From CAZNVB01 sp964651495 (GTDB lineage Bacteria; Acidobacteriota; Aminicenantia; Aminicenantales; UBA8522), in assembly GCA_964651495.1 (NCBI GenBank), contig CAZYWP010000128.1, forward strand, positions 1 through 8,902: 8,902 nucleotides of DNA. Reading direction: 5' to 3'. The notes beneath the pieces were generated by a model. It did not search any database. It worked only from the letters and a program-made list of their open reading frames with translations, and was not told the DNA's origin. This document shows positions 1 to 4,785 of this stretch, piece after piece (within the stretch, counting starts at the first letter, position 1; every line of letters starts with the position of its first letter). The translations under genes and the position numbers were made by a program.

Positions 1-24
1 CTCCACGTCCGGAATTTACGGCTC

Positions 25-53
25 ATTCTAAATGTCAACCTGATTTTTGTCAA
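25..53 (-). promoter_or_regulatory. Sigma-70-type promoter firing leftward out of the window
   Basis: Read on the minus strand, a perfect TTGACA -35 box (48-53) is followed after exactly 17 bp by TAGAAT (25-30), one mismatch from the TATAAT consensus. Transcription would start near position 18 and run off the left edge, so a gene divergent to the PilZ-like genes is expected just outside the window. A second TTGACA lies within the spacer (33-38 on this strand), but it has no good -10 partner inside the window. The assignment rests on consensus match and spacing only. Confidence 0.6.
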
Positions 54-86
54 GGCTAAGAGGGCTACTTTCCCCTTCAGAAAATT

Positions 87-114
87 TCACCCCTGATTTC
101 ATCCAAAGGGGTGA
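87..114. repeat. Perfect 8-bp inverted repeat, possible operator or hairpin
   Basis: TCACCCCT (87-94) and AGGGGTGA (107-114) are exact reverse complements separated by 12 bases. The pair lies between the leftward promoter (25-53) and the first PilZ-like gene (start 172). It ends directly against a TTGACC hexamer (115-120) that could be a weak -35 box for that gene, although no convincing -10 follows. No run of T follows on the plus strand, so a terminator is unlikely. A protein-binding dyad shared by the divergent genes is the more natural reading, but this is inference. Confidence 0.45.
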
Positions 115-171
115 TTGACCGCCGCTTCCGGCCATGGCATTTTGGGTTCGAAAAAGGAAAAGGAAGCGGAA

Positions 172-531
172 ATGCTGTCTAAACCCTCGCCGTTTCAACC
201 GGACAGGAGCGAGCGGAAGGACCAGATCTTCAACCTCCCCCTCCCGACGCTCGTGGAAGGCCGTGATGCCTGGGGCAAGCCCTTTCAGGAAAAAACCGTG
301 CTCTACTATATCAGTCACCGCGGGGCCTCCTTCAACCTCGGCAGATCCATTGCTCTGGGGGCCAAACTGAAGCTGATGATCGACCTCCCGCCTTCTTTGG
401 CCGAGGAAACGAACCTAAAACTGGTCATCAACGGAAAAGTGGCCCTTGTCGAAACCAACAATTCCCAGCCGGCGAAACAACGGATCTCACTGCGTTTCGA
501 GAATCGCTATTTCATTAAAACAGATGGCTGA
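172..531 (+). CDS. PilZ-like domain protein, degenerate (copy 1)
   Basis: Encodes a 119-residue soluble protein that is essentially one PilZ-like beta-barrel. It is a clear paralogue of the proteins at 547-1026 and 1944-2339. Shared landmarks are F-N-L-P-L-P at residues 20-25, the I-S-x-x-G-A turn at 47-52 and the G-x-K-L-x-L-M-I-D-L-P strand at 63-73. PilZ domains bind c-di-GMP through RxxxR and (D/N)xSxxG. Here the second arginine is replaced (R15...I19) and the Asp/Asn is tyrosine (Y46), while S48 and G51 remain, so ligand binding is doubtful. The ATG at 172 is preferred because AGGAAG lies 5 bases upstream; the frame stays open back to a TTG at 115 that lacks a ribosome site. It is followed after 15 bases by the second copy, probably in the same transcript. 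Target and function are unknown. Confidence 0.75.
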   Translation: MLSKPSPFQPDRSERKDQIFNLPLPTLVEGRDAWGKPFQEKTVLYYISHRGASFNLGRSIALGAKLKLMIDLPPSLAEETNLKLVINGKVALVETNNSQPAKQRISLRFENRYFIKTDG

Positions 532-546
532 AATTAGCCTTGATGG

Positions 547-1026
547 ATGACTGCCATGGCAAAAAAATCACCCTTCGAATCATCCCTGGAAGGGATTGAA
601 CTCAGGGAGCCGATGACGGAAAATCGCATTCCGGACATGAACGCAAAGGAAGAAGACTTCAAACCCTCCCTCCCTGGCGCGGCCAGAGCTGAAAAGAGAG
701 AGCGGGCCTTCGAGCTCTCTCTTCCCGCTGTGGTGACGGGATTGGACGCGGAGGAGAATAGGTTCCGGGAAAAAACGCTGCTCTTCTCGATCAGCTCGGA
801 AGAAGCCACCGTCTGGCTGAAATCCAGAGTCCTGCCCGGCTCCAAGCTGGATGTTTCCCTGGAAATCCCGAAAACACTCATCCTCGAAAATCACCTCAAG
901 CTCCAGCTCTCCGGAACCGTGATCATTACCCAGGCGAATTCCGAACGCAACGGGAAAAAACAGCTCGTCTCTCTCCGTCTGGATAAAAGATTCAAACTCC
1001 TTCCCATCCCCTTAAGCGTTAACTAG
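547..1026 (+). CDS. PilZ-like domain protein, strongly degenerate (copy 2)
   Basis: A 159-residue protein: about 48 polar, probably disordered N-terminal residues, then a PilZ-like barrel aligning with its two neighbours. Landmarks are F-E-L-S-L-P at 55-60, E-K-T-L-L-F-S-I-S-S at 75-84 and G-S-K-L-D-V-S-L-E-I-P at 98-108. Both c-di-GMP signatures are gone: the RxxxR positions read K50...A54, and the (D/N)xSxxG segment reads S81-I-S-S-E-E86, with no Asp/Asn and no glycine. It probably keeps the fold without the ligand, for example as a partner-binding module; that is inference. The start could be the ATG at 547 or at 556 (both in frame), and neither has a strong ribosome site, so translation may depend on coupling to the upstream gene. 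No T-tract terminator is visible after the stop, only a 5-bp hairpin (1038-1042 with 1052-1056). Confidence 0.7.
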   Translation: MTAMAKKSPFESSLEGIELREPMTENRIPDMNAKEEDFKPSLPGAARAEKRERAFELSLPAVVTGLDAEENRFREKTLLFSISSEEATVWLKSRVLPGSKLDVSLEIPKTLILENHLKLQLSGTVIITQANSERNGKKQLVSLRLDKRFKLLPIPLSVN

Positions 1027-1134
1027 CTTCCTTCCTCAGGCTCCGGCTACCAGCCTAGCTCACACGGCCAAGGCACCCCTCAGGTGATAGTCTCCAAACC
1101 TCATAAACAGAGACGCTTTTGACCCCCACTTCTC

Positions 1135-1163
1135 TTGACAATAGAACGGCGATTTAATAAAAT
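1135..1163 (+). promoter_or_regulatory. Sigma-70-type promoter of the LuxR-type regulator gene
   Basis: TTGACA (1135-1140) is a perfect -35 box. After a 17-bp spacer comes TAAAAT (1158-1163), one mismatch from consensus. Transcription would start near 1170, giving a leader of about 60 bases before the ATG at 1231. The spacer, -10 and start region are enclosed by inverted repeats (listed separately), which suggests control by a dimeric DNA-binding protein. This separates the regulator and third PilZ gene from the first two PilZ genes as their own transcription unit. Confidence 0.7.
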
Positions 1164-1192
1164 TGCGCCGGGATGAGAAATTGTTTCTATTG
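1139..1192. repeat. Nested inverted repeats around the regulator promoter (candidate operators)
   Basis: Three dyads can be read directly. The outer pair is CAATAGAA (1139-1146), beginning in the last two bases of the -35 box, with TTCTATTG (1185-1192). The inner pair is CGGCG (1147-1151) with CGCCG (1166-1170), bracketing the -10 box. A compact third dyad is AGAAA-ttg-TTTCT (1176-1188), just downstream of the predicted transcription start. Placement over the core promoter suits repression or autoregulation, but which protein binds is not shown by the sequence. Confidence 0.45.
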
Positions 1193-1230
1193 GCCATGGG
1201 GTTAAAGCGAAATCAAAAAGCGAGAGAATT

Positions 1231-1917
1231 ATGAACAAGAAGGCAACACCCGCGGAAGAAAAAAAGATAAAAATCCTCATCTTCTGTCCGTCGGAGATCA
1301 TCCTTTCCGGCATCCTCAAGGCCATGGAGCCTGACACGGGGATCGAGATCGCCAACGTGGAGAAGAACACGATCGAAAGTTTCATGGACTCGATTAAAAA
1401 ACTGAAGCCTCAGGTCATTCTCTTTGCTAACACCGAGCCTCTTCCCAACATGCGTGAGATTTGCAAAGCCATCAGGGAGATCTCCAAGCTGCAGAGCAAA
1501 ACCCAACTGCTGATCATGGGCAGCATCCCCTCGCACGAGGAAATCGTCGGCCTGATCAATGCCGGCGCCAGGGGCTACTTCGACCTAACCGACCCTGCCG
1601 GGCAGCTGTCCGAGGCCATCCGTGTCATCGAAAAAGGCGAGATCTGGCTGCCGCGGGACAAGATGAGCAGCATCATGGACCGGATCATTTCCGTGGTCGG
1701 AAGGGACCTCAAAGAAAAGACTCTCGACCAACTCACGCCCACCGAATTCCAGGTTCTCCGCCTGATCGGCCAGGGAAAGAGCAATGACGAAATCGCTGGA
1801 ACCCTTTTTATCAGCAAAAACACCGTCCGCTCCCACATCAAGAGCATCTATGCCAAGCTTGACACCCACAGCCGGCTGCAACTCGCTCTTTATGCCATCA
1901 ATTCTGCCTTATTTTAG
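1231..1917 (+). CDS. LuxR/NarL-type DNA-binding regulator with pseudo-receiver domain
   Basis: A 228-residue protein with response-regulator layout: a CheY-like receiver (about 12-135), a linker, and a LuxR C-terminal helix-turn-helix (about 166-226). The output domain is well preserved: L-T-P-T-E-F at 168-173, N-D-E-I-A at 185-189, and the recognition helix S-K-N-T-V-R-S-H-I at 195-203. The receiver keeps its fold landmarks (P60-Q-V-I-L-F65, G112-A-R-G-Y116) but not its chemistry. The acidic pair after strand 1 is C-P-S-E (19-22), the phospho-acceptor position is A66, and the conserved lysine after strand 5 is L119. It should therefore act without Asp phosphorylation, perhaps by constitutive dimerisation or another ligand. 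No histidine kinase is nearby. The ATG at 1231 has a GAGAG ribosome site 1222-1226. The third PilZ gene follows after 26 bases and is probably co-transcribed. Confidence 0.88.
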   Translation: MNKKATPAEEKKIKILIFCPSEIILSGILKAMEPDTGIEIANVEKNTIESFMDSIKKLKPQVILFANTEPLPNMREICKAIREISKLQSKTQLLIMGSIPSHEEIVGLINAGARGYFDLTDPAGQLSEAIRVIEKGEIWLPRDKMSSIMDRIISVVGRDLKEKTLDQLTPTEFQVLRLIGQGKSNDEIAGTLFISKNTVRSHIKSIYAKLDTHSRLQLALYAINSALF

Positions 1918-1943
1918 AGTATACAGGAAAGACAGAGGTCGGG

Positions 1944-2339
1944 ATGAAAAAATCTCCAAAAGCGAAAAAAAACATATCCGTTCCTTCCGTCCAGGCCAAC
2001 CGCCGCCGGGAGTGGCGTTTTGACCTTCCCCTGCCGACCACGATCGAAGGCCAGCTTCCGCAGGGAAAAAAATTCAAGGAGCTGACGACAATCAAAAACA
2101 TCAGTTCCACCGGGGCTTATTTCTGCCTTGATTCGGGTGTGATCGTCGGTTCCAAGCTTAACCTGATGATCGACCTGCCGTCTCAATTGACCGAAGGGAA
2201 AAGCATCAAGCTCAACCTCGGCGGCATCACCGTGCGCCTCGAGGAGCCGCAAAAAGAGGGGAAAAAACAGGGCGTGGCCATCCGCTTCATCAGGGATTTT
2301 CATTTCGTCGAGGCCGGGAAAAAAAAGAAGCCCGAATGA
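1944..2339 (+). CDS. PilZ domain protein with intact c-di-GMP motifs (copy 3)
   Basis: A 131-residue single-domain PilZ protein. It has a lysine-rich N-terminus (1-12), the arginine motif R21-R-E-W-R25 (RxxxR) and N52-I-S-S-T-G57, which fits (D/N)xSxxG. These are the residues that hold c-di-GMP in characterised PilZ domains. The strand G-S-K-L-N-L-M-I-D-L-P (69-79) nearly repeats that of copy 1, showing common descent. A basic tail (K126-K-K-K129) ends the protein. Binding c-di-GMP is a family-based prediction; the output is unknown. The ATG at 1944 has GAGGT at 1935-1939. The gene sits 26 bases behind the LuxR-type regulator with no promoter between, so ligand sensing and DNA binding may be supplied as two proteins of one pathway; that link is inference. 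Confidence 0.88.
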   Translation: MKKSPKAKKNISVPSVQANRRREWRFDLPLPTTIEGQLPQGKKFKELTTIKNISSTGAYFCLDSGVIVGSKLNLMIDLPSQLTEGKSIKLNLGGITVRLEEPQKEGKKQGVAIRFIRDFHFVEAGKKKKPE

Positions 2340-2401
2340 TCTGTTCCTTCCTGCCTTGACCAGTTCTGTTTTCCTGGCGGGTTGAGAGCAGCCATAGACT
2401 C

Positions 2402-3040
2402 ATGCTGATCGTCGCCCTAACGGGGGGAATTGCCACCGGCAAATCGGTCATCGCCGCAATCCTCAAAAAGCGGGGCTGCTACATTCATGAGGCCGACCGC
2501 ATCGCCCGCGAACTGATGAAGCCCGGCCGGCCGGCCTGGCAGGCCGTGGCCCGCCATTTCGGCTCCCGTATCCTCAATCCTGACGGGACGATCAATCGTC
2601 CGCGGCTGGGCCAGATCGTCTTTTCCAACAAGGCCGAACGGGAATTCCTCAACCGGCTCATGCATCCGCTCGTCCTGGCCAGGAAAAAACAGGCCGTCCT
2701 CCGGCTGGAGAAAGCCGGCCGGCATAAGATCTTCGTTTCCGAGGCCGCCCTCACCATCGAGTCCGGATTTCTTCCCTTTTTCGACAAGATCATTGTGGCC
2801 GACTGTCCGGAAGAGATCCAGGTCCAGAGGCTGATGGAGAGAGATGGATTGAGCCTCCAGGACGCCAGGAAGAGAATCCGCAGCCAAATGCCCGCCGTTG
2901 AGAAACTCAAGTACGCGGATTATGGCCTCGACACTTCCGGGTCCCTGGAGCAAACCGCCCGGCGGACAGAATGGGTATACAGGAAGCTCCTCCGCGCCTA
3001 CCGGAATAAACAGAAAAATAGGGCCGCCAGCGGCGGATGA
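2402..3040 (+). CDS. coaE: Dephospho-CoA kinase
   Basis: Catalyses the last step of coenzyme A synthesis, ATP-dependent phosphorylation of the 3'-hydroxyl of dephospho-CoA, in the cytosol. At 212 residues it has normal family length. The P-loop is G8-G-I-A-T-G-K-S15. H29-E-A-D-R-I34 corresponds to the family's conserved D-A-D-x-I substrate/metal motif, with D32 kept. H-P-L at 87-89 and the lid segment R-K-R-I-R-S-Q (about 160-166) are also present, and D-T-S-G-S-L-E-Q (177-184) matches the usual D-N-S-G-S-x-E near the C-terminus. The tail (about 198-212) is basic and low in complexity. The ATG at 2402 has only a weak, distant GAGAG upstream. The 62 bases before it hold no clear terminator, so it may be read from the PilZ transcript. 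It runs convergently into the HU-like gene, 15 bases apart. Confidence 0.95.
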   Translation: MLIVALTGGIATGKSVIAAILKKRGCYIHEADRIARELMKPGRPAWQAVARHFGSRILNPDGTINRPRLGQIVFSNKAEREFLNRLMHPLVLARKKQAVLRLEKAGRHKIFVSEAALTIESGFLPFFDKIIVADCPEEIQVQRLMERDGLSLQDARKRIRSQMPAVEKLKYADYGLDTSGSLEQTARRTEWVYRKLLRAYRNKQKNRAASGG

Positions 3041-3063
3041 AATTGAGGAGGGCGGCTATTTTT
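3014..3063. terminator. Bidirectional terminator between convergent coaE and HU-like gene
   Basis: GCCGCC (3023-3028) and GGCGGC (3051-3056) are complementary arms flanked outward by matching tracts: AAAAATA at 3014-3020 on the left and TATTTTT at 3057-3063 on the right. Each transcript would thus meet a GC-rich stem followed by a U-run. A tighter hairpin, CCGCC-agc-GGCGG (3024-3036), competes with the long form and, on the minus strand, is followed closely by the T-rich tract. The structure overlaps the last codons of coaE and the stop codon of the HU-like gene. Confidence 0.6.
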
Positions 3064-3331
3064 CGAGCTTGTTCTTGAGTTCCTGGCCGGAACGGAACTT
3101 GATCCGCTTTCCCTTTTCGATCTTGATCTGTTTTTTCCGTCGGATGTCCCGTCCATAGCCGGTTTTTTTATCAACCACCCGGAAGCTGCCAAAGCCCCGG
3201 ATTTCGATCTTCTGATTCTTGGTCAAGGATTCCTTCAGGGTATGCAAGATGGCATCCACGATGAGAAGCGATTTTGCCCTGTTGAATTCAGAACTCTTCT
3301 CGATAGCAAGGGCGATATCGTTCTTGATCAT
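3056..3331 (-). CDS. HU/IHF-family DNA-binding protein, divergent
   Basis: A 91-residue nucleoid-type protein of the family that binds the DNA minor groove as a dimer and bends it. The N-terminal helices (about 2-38) and the signature I-E-I-R-G-F-G-S-F (42-50) are typical. So is the C-terminal I-K-F-R-S-G-Q-E-L-K (77-86), which resembles IHF subunits more than HU. The DNA-contacting arm is unusual: the near-universal G-R-N-P reads G60-R-D-I63, replacing the proline that wedges into DNA in HU and IHF, and the arm carries a basic cluster (R-R-K-K, 64-67). It may bind with less kinking or different specificity; that is inference. The ATG has AAGGAG about 8 bases upstream on the minus strand. It has its own promoter (3365-3394), divergent from nfeD. 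Whether it acts as a homodimer or IHF-like partner cannot be told here. Confidence 0.93.
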   Translation of the reverse strand: MIKNDIALAIEKSSEFNRAKSLLIVDAILHTLKESLTKNQKIEIRGFGSFRVVDKKTGYGRDIRRKKQIKIEKGKRIKFRSGQELKNKLEK

Positions 3332-3364
3332 GTGAAGCTCCTTCGATCCAGGTGGACGCGAGAT

Positions 3365-3394
3365 ATAATTAATGAATCAGGATCAAAAAGTCAA
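3365..3394 (-). promoter_or_regulatory. Promoter of the HU-like gene
   Basis: On the minus strand, TTGACT (3389-3394) is followed after 18 bp by AATTAT (3365-3370), a moderate -10 match within a very AT-rich stretch, so the exact -10 register is uncertain. Transcription would begin near 3358, giving a leader of about 26 bases that contains the AAGGAG ribosome site. Its -35 box faces that of the nfeD promoter. Confidence 0.5.
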
Positions 3395-3403
3395 GACGAA
3401 TTG

Positions 3404-3432
3404 TTGACTTGGGCAGGGGTAGTTCCTATAAT
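3404..3432 (+). promoter_or_regulatory. Strong sigma-70-type promoter of the nfeD-slipin-SPOR-lnt-prfB row
   Basis: TTGACT (3404-3409) is followed after a 17-bp spacer by a perfect TATAAT (3427-3432). The expected transcription start is about 3438-3440, only 2-4 bases before the first usable nfeD start codon. The two divergent -35 boxes form the perfect dyad AAGTCAA (3388-3394) / TTGACTT (3404-3410) with 9 bases between them. Confidence 0.75.
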
Positions 3433-3441
3433 GATTCCAGA

Positions 3442-4719
3442 GTGTTGAAAAAAATTCTCCCCCTTTTTCTGGCGGCTCTATTTGTCCACCCCGCCTCGGC
3501 TTCGATCTTAAAAATCACCGTCGCCGCGCCGATCCATCCGATTTCTTCCGAATACATCGTCCAGGCCATCGACCGGGCTGAAAAGGAGGACGCCAGGCTG
3601 CTGATCTTGGTCCTGGATACGCCGGGCGGGCTCGACTCCTCGATGCGGGAAATCATCGAGCGAATTCTGAGCTCGAAGGTCCCGATCGCCACATTTGTCG
3701 CGCCCAGCGGGGCCCGGGCAGCTTCAGCCGGTTTTTTCATCGCCGTGGCCAGCGACATTATCGCCATGGCACCGGGAACAAGCACCGGGGCGGCCCATCC
3801 CGTTGGAATCTCCATCACCGGACAGAGCATGGACAAGACCATGGAGGAAAAGGTCACCAACGACGCGGTCTCCTACATCAAGACACTGGCGGAGAAGCGG
3901 GGAAGGAACATCCAGCTGGCCGAAGACGCCGTCCGGAAGAGCCTTTCCTACACGGAAAAAGAAGCCCTCGATCAGGGGCTGATCGATATGGTTGCCAAGA
4001 ACGAGGAGGAAATCATCAGCCGCTTTGACGGCCGGACCCTGCGGCGGTTCGATGGAGAGGAAATCAGGCTTGAACTCAAGGGCGAGCCGGTCGTCGCCGT
4101 CCCCATGACCGGCCGGCAGAAATTTCTGCTCACCATCTCCAACCCCAACCTGGCTTACATTCTGCTGATGGTCGGACTGCTCGGGCTTTACTTCGAGTTC
4201 TCCAACCCGGGAGCGATTCTGCCCGGAGTGCTGGGCGGAATCTCCCTTCTCCTGGCCGTCTTTTCTTTTCAGATCCTGCCGATTAATTATGTGGGCTTGC
4301 TCCTCATCCTGCTGGCTATCGGCCTATTCATCCTGGAAGTGAAAGTCCAGAGCTACGGAATATTGTCAGTGGGAGGAATTATCGCCATGGTCATCGGGTC
4401 CATCATGCTCATCAAAGCGCCCATCCCGGAACTTCGGCCGAGCCTGAGGTTTGTTATTCCTGTGGCGATCAGTCTTGGCGCCATTTTTGTTTTCCTCGTT
4501 TATCTCGTCATCCGGGCTCATGCCAGGAGAGTGTACACCGGCAAAGAGGGGCTCGTCGGAGAAAGCGGCATCGCCCGGACCGACCTGCAACCCGAAGGCA
4601 AAGTCTTTGTCCACGGCGAGCTATGGAATGCCGAGGCCGAGGAAATGATCGCCAAGGGGACCAGGGTCAAGGTCGTCCGGGTCCTGGAGAATCTTCGGAT
4701 TCGAGTGCAAAAACTCTGA
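3442..4719 (+). CDS. nfeD: Long-form NfeD: membrane ClpP-class serine protease (stomatin operon partner)
   Basis: A 425-residue membrane protease in standard NfeD order. A signal-like hydrophobic N-terminus (1-20, ending A-S-A) is followed by a ClpP-fold protease domain (about 22-215), several membrane helices (about 237-360) and a C-terminal OB-type barrel (about 366-425). The Ser-Lys dyad known from the archaeal homologue PH1510 is visible: S95 in R-A-A-S-A-G-F and K137 in E-E-K-V-T-N-D. D59-T-P-G-G-L64 is the conserved loop before them. The family cleaves a hydrophobic C-terminal segment of its partner stomatin, whose gene follows here. I chose GTG at 3442 (TTG at 3445 is equally possible). 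The frame continues upstream to 3409, but that would place the start inside the promoter. No ribosome site precedes either codon, so the message may be leaderless. Confidence 0.93.
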   Translation: MLKKILPLFLAALFVHPASASILKITVAAPIHPISSEYIVQAIDRAEKEDARLLILVLDTPGGLDSSMREIIERILSSKVPIATFVAPSGARAASAGFFIAVASDIIAMAPGTSTGAAHPVGISITGQSMDKTMEEKVTNDAVSYIKTLAEKRGRNIQLAEDAVRKSLSYTEKEALDQGLIDMVAKNEEEIISRFDGRTLRRFDGEEIRLELKGEPVVAVPMTGRQKFLLTISNPNLAYILLMVGLLGLYFEFSNPGAILPGVLGGISLLLAVFSFQILPINYVGLLLILLAIGLFILEVKVQSYGILSVGGIIAMVIGSIMLIKAPIPELRPSLRFVIPVAISLGAIFVFLVYLVIRAHARRVYTGKEGLVGESGIARTDLQPEGKVFVHGELWNAEAEEMIAKGTRVKVVRVLENLRIRVQKL

Positions 4720-4739
4720 GTTCGACAAAAGCCGCCCGC

Positions 4740-4758
4740 CCGCCGCTTGGGCTGGCGG
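4740..4758 (+). other. GC-rich hairpin between nfeD and the slipin gene
   Basis: CCGCC (4740-4744) can pair with GGCGG (4754-4758) across a 9-base loop, followed by ATTTCTT rather than a clean T-run. It sits in the 66-base gap just before the very strong slipin ribosome site. It could be a weak attenuator or an RNA stability element separating expression of the two genes. A chance GC-rich pairing is also possible. Confidence 0.3.
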
Positions 4759-4785
4759 ATTTCTTAATAAGGAAAGGAGGTCAGA

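Noticed and set aside
115..143. Possible plus-strand promoter (TTGACC at 115-120) for the first PilZ-like gene
   Set aside because: At 17-bp spacing the -10 region reads CATTTT, only three matches to consensus, so it is too weak to list.
115..171. Upstream TTG start for the first PilZ-like gene
   Set aside because: No ribosome site, the added 19 residues do not fit the paralogues, and the ATG at 172 has AGGAAG at proper spacing.
28..318. Minus-strand open frame at the left edge
   Set aside because: The leftward promoter at 25-53 would start transcription at about position 18, downstream of this frame. It overlaps the first PilZ-like gene antisense and shows no domain.
1079..1085. Direct repeat of CCTCAGG (1034-1040 and 1079-1085) after the second PilZ-like gene
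   Set aside because: Only 7 bases and two copies; expected by chance in such sequence.
172..2339. Idea that the PilZ/LuxR cluster is a defence system
   Set aside because: No nuclease, toxin, transmembrane effector or nucleotide cyclase is present. PilZ plus a LuxR-type regulator fits second-messenger signalling better.
2417..2953. Minus-strand open frame opposite coaE
   Set aside because: Shadow of a clear dephospho-CoA kinase gene; no independent support.
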